Part shown: in pieces, positions 8,404 through 17,432 of the stretch
Layout: each line of letters opens with the position of its first letter
Position numbering within the stretch: the stretch's first letter is position 1
Source: Paenibacillus timonensis
Lineage (GTDB): Bacteria > Bacillota > Bacilli > Paenibacillales > Paenibacillaceae
DNA: 46,059 nt
Direction of reading: 5' to 3'
Assembly (NCBI RefSeq): GCF_022427145.1
Contig: NZ_JAKSXN010000044.1
Coordinates: 1 to 46,059, forward strand
Position numbers and translations under genes: made by a program
Notes under the pieces: generated by a model
What the model was told of the DNA's origin: nothing
Databases searched by the model: none
Seen by the model: the letters and a program-made list of their open reading frames with translations, nothing else

Positions 8404-8735
8404 CCGACCTATGGCCATATGGTGCAGCTCTTTGCATGATTATCCCTTTGGCTCAGGGTAGCAAAAGTTGCGAGAGGGGCTGCTCCCGCCCTATGGTCAT
8501 ATGTGCTGCTCTTTGCACGATTATCCCTTTGGCTCAGGGAAGCAAAAGTTGCGAGAGGGGCTGCTCCCGCCCTATGGTCATATGCGTGCAGCTCTTTGCA
8601 TGATTATCCCTTTGGTTCAGGGAAGCAAAAGTTGCGAGAGGGGCTGCTCCCGCTCCGCGGTCATATGCGTGCAGCTCTTTGCATGATTATCCCTTTGGTT
8701 CAGGGAAGCAGAAGTGGACAGTTGCGGGGGGAAGC
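8404..8735. repeat. Four-unit tandem repeat, period 81-83 bp
   Basis: Four direct repeats fill the gap between the convergent flippase and DUF2515 genes. The mark CTATGG (or GCGG) before TCATATG recurs at about 8409, 8491, 8572 and 8656, and GCAAAAGTTGCGAGAGG at 8461, 8542 and 8624, with a diverged copy at 8707. The units differ by a few substitutions and 1-2 bp indels; the last decays at its 3' end. Each contains a small TCCCT/AGGGA hairpin. Because the period is close to 27 codons, several spurious repetitive ORFs run through it, none with a convincing start. A perfect palindrome GAGGGGCCCCTC (8800-8811) follows. Confidence 0.85.
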
Positions 8736-8827
8736 ACCCGAATGGTTATTGTCCAGCTACCTGATTATACGGGATAATGGTGCAAAACAAGCTGCACAAG
8801 AGGGGCCCCTCCGCGGGTCGACGCTCC

Positions 8828-10120
8828 TCACTCCTCCGCCGCATCGTGCACCAATGCGGTTTCGAGGATGCCGTTCCGGTGCGACCGGCTGATGTCGCAC
8901 AGGAACGGCGCCTTCGGCGCGCTGATGCCATCCAGCGCGCGGGTGTCCTTGAGCCAATCCTCCCGGGAGATTGGCTCATAGGCGGTGTCGCCCCAAGCGC
9001 TCAGCAGCTTGGGGCTGTAGAGACGCTGGCCCGGCGGCAGCGTCTCATGCTCCAGAAGCTCTGACCCCTGCACCTTGGCGGTCAGAGCTTCTTCCAAATT
9101 GGCCGTGAACAGCTCCGGCCAATAATCCGCCCGCGAGCCGCTGTGCGGCACGCGAGCGGCGAACCGCTCCGCGCCGCTGCGCACGGCGCGGTAGCCCATG
9201 AGCATCGCGTACAGGCTTTTGCCTAACGCGATGCGGGCAGGCAGGCTGCCGAAGTCGGAGACGGTGCGCCCCGCCAGGCGGCGCGCCTCACTCCCGGCAG
9301 CCCCGTCCCCCTCCGCCTGTTCGCTCAGCGGGAACACCACCTGGTTTAATCCGGCCAGGCTGAACAGGCGAAAGTTCATTTTTCCCGTAACGTGTTTCTG
9401 GAAATAGGGATGGCGCACCACGCGCTTTTCGATATAATTCTGCTCGTTGATGATCAGCCCGACGGTGAGCAAGGCGCTCCCACGGTCGATCCAAAACCGT
9501 TCCCAGAACGGCCGCATAAAGCCGGAGACATGAAAATACGGCAACAGGTGGAATCGGCTGGCCCCAAGCTCCCGGCTCTTCATATACAATCTCAGCTGCG
9601 GGTAGGCATCCTGGAAAATCAAAGCGTTGCTCCGTTCCAGAAAGCGGTAGGTAAGCCGTTTCTCCTCGGCGTCGATGACATCGGCCATCCGGCTGCTGTG
9701 CAAGTCCGTCATATTCCAGCCGGCATTCCGCGAGACCATATGCGCGAGAAACGCCCAATGCAGCTCGGGGCAGGCTTGGTAGCAGGCGAGATAAGCTGCC
9801 GTCCGGCTGATGTTGTTAGCCCCGGCCAGCCGCGTTTCCTCGGCGATGGCTTCGACCAGCCGCAAATCCTCGGCGCTATACTCTTCCCCTGCCGATGGTC
9901 TGGAGGGCGCGGTACGCCGCAACTGCTCCTCGATGTCGGTGATGACCGTGCGGGCAGCCGCTTCGTTCCAGCCCAAAGATACCGTCTCTTTCCGCATTCG
10001 GGACGAATCGGAAAACGAGGCGGTTTTGCTTCTGAACATAGTTGAAAAAGCGGCGGGAAGGCGGTACATCAATCTTCGCAGATGGACCGCCTTCCCCTTG
10101 GTCTGACGGGGGTCACCCAT
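8828..10120 (-). CDS. DUF2515 family protein (YppC-like)
   Basis: 430 residues. The ATG at 10120 has AAGGGAGG about ten bases upstream. The central block NNISRTAAYLACYQACPELHWAFLAHMVSRNAGWNMTDL (about 110-150) is the hallmark I associate with DUF2515/YppC. It is followed by conserved-looking segments around LIFQDAYPQLRLY and FWIDRGSALLTVGLIINEQNYIE. No catalytic motif is recognisable. The Gly/Ala/Arg-rich stretch near residue 270 and the C-terminal 80 residues look less conserved. Largely soluble; convergent with the flippase across the tandem repeat. Function unknown. Confidence 0.65.
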   Translation of the reverse strand: MGDPRQTKGKAVHLRRLMYRLPAAFSTMFRSKTASFSDSSRMRKETVSLGWNEAAARTVITDIEEQLRRTAPSRPSAGEEYSAEDLRLVEAIAEETRLAGANNISRTAAYLACYQACPELHWAFLAHMVSRNAGWNMTDLHSSRMADVIDAEEKRLTYRFLERSNALIFQDAYPQLRLYMKSRELGASRFHLLPYFHVSGFMRPFWERFWIDRGSALLTVGLIINEQNYIEKRVVRHPYFQKHVTGKMNFRLFSLAGLNQVVFPLSEQAEGDGAAGSEARRLAGRTVSDFGSLPARIALGKSLYAMLMGYRAVRSGAERFAARVPHSGSRADYWPELFTANLEEALTAKVQGSELLEHETLPPGQRLYSPKLLSAWGDTAYEPISREDWLKDTRALDGISAPKAPFLCDISRSHRNGILETALVHDAAEE

Positions 10121-10285
10121 GGGGTTACGCCCTCCCTTCTGTCCGAGCGGCTTTCAAAGCTTGCCGAGCGCTGAATATTTAGCGGCCGACAAGGCATAAT
10201 ATTTTATCAGTATGTCCGAAATATTTGACTTCCACTCCCGGTTTTGGTTGACTAGAAGTACCTTAGAGGAAAGGAAGGATTGCCA

Positions 10286-10654
10286 ATGAAAAAAATAACG
10301 TCCCCCGCGGAATTTCAAGTCAGCATCCAATCCAGCAACCTGATCGTGGCCGTGTTCAAGGCCGACTGGTGCGGGGATTGCAAATTCATAGATCCGTTTA
10401 TGCCTGACGTCGAGGAGAAGTACGCAGGCCGGTTGACGCTGATCGAGGTCGATGTCGACCAGGTCGGCGATGTCAGCCAGGAGCAGAACATTCTGGGCAT
10501 CCCGAGCTTCGTCGCCTATACCGATGGCCGCGAGCTGGTCCGATACGTCAACAAATTGCGGAAATCCCGCGAGGAAATCGAGAATTTCCTGAACAAAGCG
10601 TTGGACGTGTACCACACGCTGCATGACACGCCGGAGACTCGCGATACGTTGTAA
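10286..10654 (+). CDS. Thioredoxin-like protein with WCGDC motif
   Basis: 122-residue thioredoxin fold. Active site DWCGDCK near residues 28-34; the cis-Pro is in GIPSFVAY. The central Gly-Asp in place of Gly-Pro of classical thioredoxin suggests a different redox potential or partner; WCxDC variants are common in Bacillus thioredoxin-like proteins such as YtpP. There is no signal peptide, so it is cytoplasmic. The ATG at 10286 with AAGGAAGGA upstream is preferred over a TTG six bases earlier. Single gene between its own leader and a strong terminator. Confidence 0.8.
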   Translation: MKKITSPAEFQVSIQSSNLIVAVFKADWCGDCKFIDPFMPDVEEKYAGRLTLIEVDVDQVGDVSQEQNILGIPSFVAYTDGRELVRYVNKLRKSREEIENFLNKALDVYHTLHDTPETRDTL

Positions 10655-10673
10655 AACCGCCATTATATTCCTC

Positions 10674-10714
10674 ACACCGCCGCAAGGGTTTCCTTTGCGG
10701 CGGTGTCTATTTTT
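10674..10714 (+). terminator. Strong rho-independent terminator
   Basis: A perfect 12-bp stem ACACCGCCGCAA / TTGCGGCGGTGT (10674-10685 with 10695-10706), a nine-base loop, then CTATTTTT. Confidence 0.9.
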
Positions 10715-10792
10715 CAACATTTTCTATGAAAGAGGTTGCTTCATCGGTTATAATGAAAGGGATTTAGCGATTAACTAAAAGGTGTGAACCGT

Positions 10793-11761
10793 TTGAATAC
10801 GAAATATTTGAAATGGCTCAGTTACGCGTCCTGCTTCGTCATGTTCCTGGCCACGCTAGGTGGCAGCGTCGTGACCAAAACCGAATCGGGACTGGGCTGC
10901 GGCAATGATTGGCCGCTGTGTTACGGGAAATTTGTACCCGCTCATACGCTTGCTTCCATGATCGAATATTCCCACCGCGCCGTCAGCGGGGCGGCCGGAT
11001 TGTTTTCTTTGGCGGCGTTTGTCGCCTTTTGGTTGTACCGGAAGAACCGCAAAGACCTGCAACTGTACTCCCTGTTGGCCTTGATCTTCGTCATGGTGCA
11101 AGCCGTCATGGGGGCGATGGCGGTGATCTATCCCACGTCATCCGCCGTTATGGCGCTGCATTTCGGGTTTTCGTTGATCGCCTTCGCCAGCTCGATCATG
11201 CTGGTGCTGGGCGTCCGTCAGGAAGAACGCGGACAAGCCGGCGCGGCGTCCCAAGCCCATGCCCCGGCGGCCCGCGTGTCCAAAGCGTTCCGCAACCTGA
11301 CCTGGCTGGCTACCGGCTACACGTATATCGTCGTTTATATCGGCGCTTATGTCAGCCATACGGACTCGGCCGGCGGGTGCAGCGGTTGGCCATTATGCAA
11401 CGGGCAGCTTGTTCCCGGATTGTCCGGGGGCGAAGGCATCGCCTTCATCCACCGGGTTGCGGCCGCACTGCTGCTGGTCGTGATCGCGACGGTTGGCCAT
11501 TTTGCCTTCCGCAAGCATCCCGGATTACCGGAAATCCGCAAGCTGGGCGTCGCCGCAACGCTGCTGGTGATCATTCAGGTGTTTACCGGGGCGACCATCG
11601 TGCTGACGTTAAATAATTACCATGTTTACCTGTTTGCCTCGCTGGCGCACATTATCGTGCTGGCCGCTTTATTTGGAGTTTTATGCTACCTTAGCGTCCG
11701 AACCTGGCAACTTAGCCGTACGGCAGAGGTACAAGCGCCGCCGGCCGGCAAGGCGGTTTGA
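10793..11761 (+). CDS. ctaA: Heme A synthase (COX15/CtaA family)
   Basis: 322-residue, eight-helix membrane enzyme that oxidises the C8 methyl of heme O to give heme A for cytochrome oxidase. The two four-helix halves each carry a Cys pair: CGNDWPLC (about residues 34-41) and CSGWPLC (about 198-204). Heme-ligand His candidates are in EYSHRAVSG, ALHFGFS, FIHRVAA and LAHII. The TTG at 10793, eight bases after AAAGGTG, is favoured over a GTG at 10784 that lies inside that site. The basic linker near residues 143-170 separates the halves. No ctaB is adjacent. Confidence 0.9.
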   Translation: MNTKYLKWLSYASCFVMFLATLGGSVVTKTESGLGCGNDWPLCYGKFVPAHTLASMIEYSHRAVSGAAGLFSLAAFVAFWLYRKNRKDLQLYSLLALIFVMVQAVMGAMAVIYPTSSAVMALHFGFSLIAFASSIMLVLGVRQEERGQAGAASQAHAPAARVSKAFRNLTWLATGYTYIVVYIGAYVSHTDSAGGCSGWPLCNGQLVPGLSGGEGIAFIHRVAAALLLVVIATVGHFAFRKHPGLPEIRKLGVAATLLVIIQVFTGATIVLTLNNYHVYLFASLAHIIVLAALFGVLCYLSVRTWQLSRTAEVQAPPAGKAV

Positions 11762-11892
11762 CCACGTGATTGTCATGAATCTGTAGAATGACGGGCGCAC
11801 AGGCAACCGCTAAGGTAAGGTATACTTTTCTCTATAAGCGAACGTACTGCGACGACTGAGCGACAACCCCGTCCTATAGGAGGATCAACGAG

Positions 11893-13659
11893 ATGACTTA
11901 CAAGAACCTGCGGCAATGGATCGATGCGCTGCAAAAAGAAAACGACCTGGCCATCATCGACGTGCCCGTCGACCCCTACCTGGAGTTGGCCGAAATTCAC
12001 CGGCGGGTCATTGATGACGGCGGCCCGGCTTTGCTGTTCACCAATGTCAAAGGAACCCCGTTTCCGGTGGCAACGAACCTGTTCGGAACGCCTCGTCGCG
12101 TGGAGATGGCTTTTGGTCCCCGTCCCGAAATGCTTGCTAACCAACTGGTCGAGGCCATACATAAACTGCTGCCGCCGACGCCCAAAGCGATTTGGAACGA
12201 ACGCGGGCTGATCCGCGATGTGTTGAAGGTCGGCATGAAAACCGTATCCAAGAACGAAGCCCCGATTCTCGGGGTCTGCCGGACGGAAGCGCCGCTGAAG
12301 GATCTGCCGAAAGTGACGAGCTGGCAGAAAGACGGCGGTCCGTTTATTACGCTGCCGCTTGTGTATACGGAAAATCCGTTGCAGCCAAAAGAAAACAACC
12401 TGGGCATGTACCGGATCCAATTGTATGATGACCAGACGACCGGAGTGCACTGGCAAATTCAGAAAGGCGGCGGTTTCCACTACCACGAAGCCGAGAAACG
12501 CGGCGAGCCGTTGCCGGTTTCCGTATTCTTGGGCGGACCGCCGGCTATGGTCGCTTCGGCGATTTCGCCGGTACCCGAGCATTTGTCCGAGCTGCTCGTA
12601 GCTTCGTTTATCCTGGGCGAGAAGCTGCCGATGGCGGAGAACCCGCTGGGCGGCCATCGCATTCCGGCCGAGTCGGAATTCGCCATTTCCGGACTGGTGC
12701 CGCCGCACGAACGACGTCTTGAAGGTCCGTTCGGCGACCATTTCGGATATTATTCCTTGCAGCATGAATTCCCGGTGCTGCACGTCAACCATATGTGGCA
12801 TCGCAAGGATGCCATCTACCCGGCAACGATCGTCGGCAAACCGCGCCAGGAGGATTATTACTTAGGCGACTTCCTGCAAAAGCTGCTGTCGCCGGCGTTC
12901 CCGATCGTAATGCCGAACGTTCGCTCCCTTTGGACGTATGCGGAGAGCGGGTTCCATGCGCTCAGCTCAGCCGTGGTTCGCGAAAGCTACTCCCGCGAAG
13001 CGCTCGTGTCGGCGTTCCGCATTCTGGGGGAAGGACAGCTCTCGCTGACCAAATTCCTTATGCTGACGGACAAGCTGATCGATCTGGCGGATTTTCGTTT
13101 GCTGCTTAAGACGGTGCTGGAGCGTTTCGATCCGCGCACGGATCTGTTTATTCTCAACAATACGTCCCATGACACGCTGGATTATACCGGCCATAAACTG
13201 AATCATGGCAGCAAGGCCATTCTGATCGGTGTCGGCGATCCCGTACGGGAATTGCCTCGTGCGTATGAGGAAGGCGAAATAACCGAAATCGACAGCATCC
13301 AAGTTTTTCATGACGGATGTCTTGTCGTTTCCGGTGCATCCTATGAGGACGAGCCGGAGCTTGCCGGTCGGCTGCTTGGCCGGCTGCGCGAGCGCGGGAC
13401 CGCCTGGCCGCTGGTGGTGCTGGTGGATAACGCCGAAGCGGCGACCCAGGATCAAACGGCCTTCCTGTGGACGGTGTTTACGCGCTTTAATCCGGCTAGC
13501 GATACTTACGCCGCCTCCGAGGTCCGCCAGCATCATCTGGCCTACGGGTTGCCGCTGGTGATCGATGCCCGCATGAAGCCGGGTTATCCGGATGAGCTGT
13601 TCCCGCAAGAGGACGTCGTGTCCTTAGTGGATCAGCGTTGGAAATCCTACTTTCTGTGA
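11893..13659 (+). CDS. UbiD-family prFMN-dependent decarboxylase (candidate menaquinone-pathway MqnL)
   Basis: 588 residues, a full-length UbiD-type enzyme. Family landmarks are NNLGMYRIQLYD and HWQIQKGGGFHYHEAEKRG (prenyl-FMN/metal region), VSVFLGGPPA, and PAESEFAISGLVPPHE..EGPFGDHFGYY with the acidic catalytic residues. The ATG follows ATAGGAGGATC. UbiD enzymes decarboxylate aromatic or unsaturated acids and need prFMN from a UbiX partner, which is not in this window. As mqnE of the futalosine pathway is 6.5 kb downstream, decarboxylation of 1,4-dihydroxy-6-naphthoate-type acid in menaquinone synthesis is a reasonable inference; sequence alone does not fix the substrate. Confidence 0.8.
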   Translation: MTYKNLRQWIDALQKENDLAIIDVPVDPYLELAEIHRRVIDDGGPALLFTNVKGTPFPVATNLFGTPRRVEMAFGPRPEMLANQLVEAIHKLLPPTPKAIWNERGLIRDVLKVGMKTVSKNEAPILGVCRTEAPLKDLPKVTSWQKDGGPFITLPLVYTENPLQPKENNLGMYRIQLYDDQTTGVHWQIQKGGGFHYHEAEKRGEPLPVSVFLGGPPAMVASAISPVPEHLSELLVASFILGEKLPMAENPLGGHRIPAESEFAISGLVPPHERRLEGPFGDHFGYYSLQHEFPVLHVNHMWHRKDAIYPATIVGKPRQEDYYLGDFLQKLLSPAFPIVMPNVRSLWTYAESGFHALSSAVVRESYSREALVSAFRILGEGQLSLTKFLMLTDKLIDLADFRLLLKTVLERFDPRTDLFILNNTSHDTLDYTGHKLNHGSKAILIGVGDPVRELPRAYEEGEITEIDSIQVFHDGCLVVSGASYEDEPELAGRLLGRLRERGTAWPLVVLVDNAEAATQDQTAFLWTVFTRFNPASDTYAASEVRQHHLAYGLPLVIDARMKPGYPDELFPQEDVVSLVDQRWKSYFL

Positions 13660-13673
13660 AACGGGGAATGCCT

Positions 13674-14390
13674 ATGCTGCGAAGCTTGCTGGGCGAGCCG
13701 CCTCGGCAAAACGAGGGTCGGTTGGCCGAAACGATCGACGCGATGATGCAGACGATCCGGCTGCTGCAAAAGGAAATCAAAGAGCATCAGGATCCTTCCC
13801 ATGATTTCCGCAAGCTGGAGATTTGGGTCCATGGCTTGATCTCTTCGTTGGATGAACTCGAACAATGTTTGTTCGCTGCGGCCTTTTTCCGCAAAAAGGT
13901 CCGCACCGAATTTGTCGAGGACATGGATCCGGTTGAACGGGCCGATTACGCGAGGTATGTCTACTTCTACAAGGATGGCTTCATTCGGGTGTTCTCGGCG
14001 CTGGACAAGCTCGGGACGGTGCTGAACGAGCTGTTTGATCTGAATACGTCGAAGGTGAAGACGCATTTCTCTTATTTTACCGTGCTGCGCCAATTTGCTT
14101 ATCTGAAGACCCATACGGAGCTTGGAAACCGGCTGAACGCCATCAAGGAGACCAACCGGGAGGCGCTTGGCGTTCTGCGGCGCCGGAGAAACACGGAGAT
14201 TCACTACATGAACTCGGAGATGAAGGACGACTTGTGGCAGCGGCATCAGGCGTTGTTCGGGAAGGTTGCCCTGGAGGACCTGGACCAGCACATTCGCGAG
14301 CTGGAGCAAGGGTACCGCATGGTTTGCGACACGTATTTCACGACGTTCGACTACATCAATCAACGTTGGAAAAAAATAGCGGCGGTCTAA
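13674..14390 (+). CDS. HEPN-domain protein (Cthe_2314-like)
   Basis: 238 residues, all-helical, no signal. RRRRNTEIHYMNSE (about 164-177) contains the HEPN Rx4-6H motif (R..EIH). The rest fits the Cthe_2314-like HEPN family found in Firmicute genomes. The ATG at 13674 has GGGGA six bases upstream; it lies 14 bases after the UbiD stop, so the two are probably one transcript. Many HEPN proteins are RNases or toxins, but no MNT antitoxin partner is adjacent, and solo HEPN proteins are often not toxins. Role unknown. Confidence 0.65.
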   Translation: MLRSLLGEPPRQNEGRLAETIDAMMQTIRLLQKEIKEHQDPSHDFRKLEIWVHGLISSLDELEQCLFAAAFFRKKVRTEFVEDMDPVERADYARYVYFYKDGFIRVFSALDKLGTVLNELFDLNTSKVKTHFSYFTVLRQFAYLKTHTELGNRLNAIKETNREALGVLRRRRNTEIHYMNSEMKDDLWQRHQALFGKVALEDLDQHIRELEQGYRMVCDTYFTTFDYINQRWKKIAAV

Positions 14391-14416
14391 ACCGATTGCC
14401 GTTCTTATTTTTCCTC

Positions 14417-14445
14417 TTTACAAAATGGGCAAAACTCATTATACT
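14417..14445 (+). promoter_or_regulatory. Promoter of the met riboswitch operon
   Basis: TTTACA (14417-14422), a 17-base spacer and TATACT (14440-14445), about 40 bases before the riboswitch. Confidence 0.7.
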
Positions 14446-14487
14446 CATCAATAGTTTCATTACACGACTTTAAAATTTCATATTTTT

Positions 14488-14705
14488 CTTATCGAGAGAG
14501 GCGGAGGGAAAGGCCCGATGAAGCCCAGCAACCGATTCGCCCGTGATCGCGGAAGTATTAAGCCGCGTCGTCATGGGACCGAATGTCATGGTGCTAATTC
14601 CTTCAAAACCAATGCGTTTGTTAGCAGATGGTTTTGGCAGATGAGAAGGCATTGTCTTTACGTAGAGAGAGCCCTTTGAATCTGTAGGGGCTCTTTTCTT
14701 TTTTT
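14488..14705 (+). ncRNA. SAM-I (S-box) riboswitch with expression-platform terminator
   Basis: Conserved S-box landmarks in order: CTTATCGAGAG (P1 5' strand and J1/2), GGAGGGAAAGGCCCGATGAAGCC, CAGCAACC, AATGTCATGGTGCTAATTCC, and GGCAGATGAGAAGG closing P1 (GATGAG, 14640-14645, pairs with CTTATC at 14488-14493). The expression platform is an intrinsic terminator: AGAGCCC (14668-14674) with GGGCTCT (14688-14694), then a T-rich run to 14705. SAM binding stabilises P1 and favours termination, so the downstream methionine importer is made when SAM is low. Confidence 0.95.
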
Positions 14706-14753
14706 CATACGCCGGTCGATAATTGTCCATGCTAGAAACAGGAGGTTAGCCGA

Positions 14754-15770
14754 TTGATCGAACTAAAAGGAATTACCAAAATATATGGCACGAAAAAAAC
14801 GGCGACCACCGCGCTGTCCGGGTTGAACCTCAGCGTTCGCAAAGGGGAAATCTTCGGTGTCATCGGCCATTCCGGCGCCGGCAAAAGCACGTTGATCCGC
14901 TGCATCAATTTGCTGGAGCGTCCGACCGAAGGCGAGGTGTGGGTCGGCGGGGTCGAGCTGACGAAGCTGGGCAAGCGCGAGCTTCAACAGCGGCGCCGCA
15001 AGATCGGGATGATTTTTCAACACTTCAACCTGCTCTCCTCGGCGACGGTTTACGATAATATCGCTTTTCCGCTGACGCTGATCGGAACGCCGAAGGCGGC
15101 CATCGCGGAGAAGGTCAATGAGCTGTTGGCCCTGGTCGGCCTGGAGGAGCACCGTCACAAGTATCCGTCGCAGCTCTCCGGCGGCCAGAAGCAACGCGTC
15201 GGCATCGCCCGGGCACTGGCCAGCGATCCGGACGTGCTGCTGTGCGACGAGGCCACCTCGGCGCTGGATCCGCAGACGACGGACTCCATCCTGAAGCTGC
15301 TGCTGGACATCAACCAGCGGTTCCAACTGACGATCCTGCTAATAACGCACGAGATGCACGTCATCCAAAGCATTTGCGACCGCGTGGCGGTGATTCACGA
15401 AGGCGGCATTGTGGAGGAAGGGCCGGTGACGGAAGTGTTCCTGAAGCCGAAGCACATGGTGACCCGGGAGTTTATCCACCGGGAGGCAGCGGGGGAAGAA
15501 GGCGTGAAGCTGGCCGCTTCCGTCCCGCATCCGGCGTGGTCCAGGCTGGTGAAAATCACGTTCCTGGGCGCGAAAACCTATGAATCGGTGTTGTCCCAGG
15601 TCGTACGGGAAACCGGCGTCAACTTCGCCATCCTGCAAGGTACGATATCAACGATCAAGGATATCCCGTATGGTCAATTGACCGTATCGTTCGAAGGCGA
15701 AGACGACCGGGTGGAGCGCACGCTGTCGCTCCTGCGGGAACGCGATCTTGACGTGGAGGTGATCGAATAA
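14754..15770 (+). CDS. metN: Methionine ABC importer, ATP-binding subunit
   Basis: 338 residues. ABC domain: Walker A GHSGAGKST (about 41-49), IFQHFNLL after the Q-loop, signature LSGGQKQR, Walker B VLLCDEATSALD and ITHEMHV (H-loop). The C-terminal 90 residues (from about 250) form the NIL/ACT-like domain of MetN, the site for methionine trans-inhibition. TTG start ten bases after GGAGG. First gene after the SAM riboswitch, followed immediately by metI. Confidence 0.95.
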   Translation: MIELKGITKIYGTKKTATTALSGLNLSVRKGEIFGVIGHSGAGKSTLIRCINLLERPTEGEVWVGGVELTKLGKRELQQRRRKIGMIFQHFNLLSSATVYDNIAFPLTLIGTPKAAIAEKVNELLALVGLEEHRHKYPSQLSGGQKQRVGIARALASDPDVLLCDEATSALDPQTTDSILKLLLDINQRFQLTILLITHEMHVIQSICDRVAVIHEGGIVEEGPVTEVFLKPKHMVTREFIHREAAGEEGVKLAASVPHPAWSRLVKITFLGAKTYESVLSQVVRETGVNFAILQGTISTIKDIPYGQLTVSFEGEDDRVERTLSLLRERDLDVEVIE

Positions 15771-16438
15771 TGGGAGGACTGGACTTCGGAACGATCGACT
15801 GGTCGGAAATGGGCACAGCCACGCTGGATACGCTGCAGATGATGGGGTATGCCACCTTGTTCACCTTCGTAATCGGGCTCCCGCTCGGGGTGCTGCTGTT
15901 CACCTTCTCTCGTTCCCAATCCTTGGTATTAGGATGGGTTTACCGGTTGATTTCGCTGATCGTCAACATTCTTCGCTCGGTTCCGTTCATCATCCTGATT
16001 GTCGCGTTGATTCCGGTCACGCGGGCCATCATGGGCGTATCCACCGGCGTGGAAGGCACGATTCCGCCGCTGGTGATCGGGGCAGCCCCGTTCTTCGCCC
16101 GGCTGGTGGAAACGGCGCTGCGCGAGGTTGATCGCGGAGTGATCGAAGCTTCCCAGGCGATGGGGGCTTCCTCGTTCCAGATCATCCGCAAGGTGCTGCT
16201 GCCGGAATCGCTGCCCGGCCTGATCGCGGGCATGACGATTACCGTTGTCACGCTGGTGTCCTATACCGCCATGTCGGGGATGGTCGGCGGCGGCGGACTC
16301 GGCGACTTGGCGATCCGTTACGGGTATTACCGGTATGAGACGGGGATCATGATCGTTTCGGTTATTTTCATGGTCATTCTGGTACAGGTGCTGCAAATGC
16401 TGGGAGACCGGCTGGTGATCTTTTTTACGCGGAAATAA
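15770..16438 (+). CDS. metI: Methionine ABC importer, permease subunit
   Basis: 222-residue permease with five hydrophobic segments. The EAA loop is visible in EASQAMGASSFQIIRKVLLPESLPGL. The start overlaps the last base of the metN stop (TAATG), so translation is coupled. The near-C-terminal SYTAMSGMVGGGGLGDLAIRYGYYRY segment is a strong MetI signature. Confidence 0.95.
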   Translation: MGGLDFGTIDWSEMGTATLDTLQMMGYATLFTFVIGLPLGVLLFTFSRSQSLVLGWVYRLISLIVNILRSVPFIILIVALIPVTRAIMGVSTGVEGTIPPLVIGAAPFFARLVETALREVDRGVIEASQAMGASSFQIIRKVLLPESLPGLIAGMTITVVTLVSYTAMSGMVGGGGLGDLAIRYGYYRYETGIMIVSVIFMVILVQVLQMLGDRLVIFFTRK

Positions 16439-16502
16439 GGAAAACCTAAATAGATAGAATCATCCTTATTCAAAAAAACACTTTTAAGGGGGAGAACCTG
16501 CA

Positions 16503-17384
16503 ATGAAAAAATGGACTTTATCTTTGTTAACGCTCGTATTGGTACTGGTATTGGCCGCTTGCGGCAACAATAACGCCGCCAATAACGGAGCAGCAGGAAA
16601 CACGGCAGGAGAATCGTCGGCAGCCGAGGGGAACGCCGCGGATACGGGCAACCAAACCGCAGCCGAGCCGGTGAAGCTGGTTGTAGGTGCTACCGTACCG
16701 CACGCCGATATTTTGAAATTTATTGCGCCTAAGCTGAAGGAAGAAGGCGTGGAACTGGAAGTCAAAGAGTTCACCGATTATGTGCAGCCGAACGTACAGC
16801 TGTATGAAAAAGAACTGGACGCCAACTACTTCCAGCATCAGCCTTACCTGGACGAACAAAATGCCCAAAACGGCTTTGATCTCGTTCCGGTCGTAGGGGT
16901 TCACGTTGAACCGTTTGGCGCTTACTCCAACAAATACAAATCTGCGGACGAAATTCCGGACGGCGCGAAAGTCGCGATCCCGAACGACCCGACCAACGGG
17001 GGCCGCGCGCTGCTGCTGCTGCAGAAGCAAGGGTTGATCAAGCTGAAGGATGACGCCGGGATCACCGCAACGCAAAAGGATATCGTCGAAAATCCGAAAA
17101 ACCTGAAAATCATCGAAGCCGACGCGGCGATGCTGCCACGCCAATTGGCCGAAGTGGATCTGGCGCTGATCAATACGAACTACGCGCTGGAAGCGAAGCT
17201 GAATCCGACGAAGGACGCTTTGTTCATCGAGGATAAAGATTCGCCGTACACGAACATTCTGGTTGCCCGTCCGGACAACAAGGACTCCGACGCGATCCAA
17301 AAGTTGGCGAAAGCCCTGACTTCCGACGAAGTCAGAACGTTTATCAACGACACGTACCAAGGTGCTTTGGTACCGGTATTCTAA
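16503..17384 (+). CDS. metQ: Methionine ABC importer, substrate-binding lipoprotein
   Basis: 293 residues. Lipoprotein signal with lipobox LAAC (Cys20), then a low-complexity Asn/Ala/Gly linker (about 22-55) and an NlpA/MetQ domain: VGATVPHADILKFIAPKLKEEGVELEVKEF, NYFQHQPYLDEQN, VAIPNDPTNGGRALLLLQ and the ALINTNYALEAKL block. It captures D/L-methionine outside the membrane and delivers it to MetNI. GGGGGAG lies upstream; a hairpin terminator follows. Confidence 0.94.
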   Translation: MKKWTLSLLTLVLVLVLAACGNNNAANNGAAGNTAGESSAAEGNAADTGNQTAAEPVKLVVGATVPHADILKFIAPKLKEEGVELEVKEFTDYVQPNVQLYEKELDANYFQHQPYLDEQNAQNGFDLVPVVGVHVEPFGAYSNKYKSADEIPDGAKVAIPNDPTNGGRALLLLQKQGLIKLKDDAGITATQKDIVENPKNLKIIEADAAMLPRQLAEVDLALINTNYALEAKLNPTKDALFIEDKDSPYTNILVARPDNKDSDAIQKLAKALTSDEVRTFINDTYQGALVPVF

Positions 17385-17400
17385 AGCGTTATGCCTATCG

Positions 17401-17432
17401 ATTCCCGCTGTGAATGCAGCGGGAATTTTTTT
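17401..17432 (+). terminator. Rho-independent terminator of metNIQ
   Basis: A 10-bp perfect stem ATTCCCGCTG / CAGCGGGAAT (17401-17410 with 17417-17426) with a T7 tail. Confidence 0.9.

Noticed and set aside
8404..8735. CRISPR array
   Set aside because: The whole 81-83 bp unit is repeated; there are no short repeats alternating with unique spacers and no cas genes nearby.
8388..8892. Three overlapping frames giving repetitive peptides
   Set aside because: They come from the 81-83 bp tandem repeat, whose period is close to a multiple of three. Indels throw the frame, and no start has a ribosome site.
11773..12801. 342-residue minus-strand frame opposite the UbiD gene
   Set aside because: Shadow frame with Arg/His/Gln-rich text; the UbiD gene in the other strand is unambiguous.
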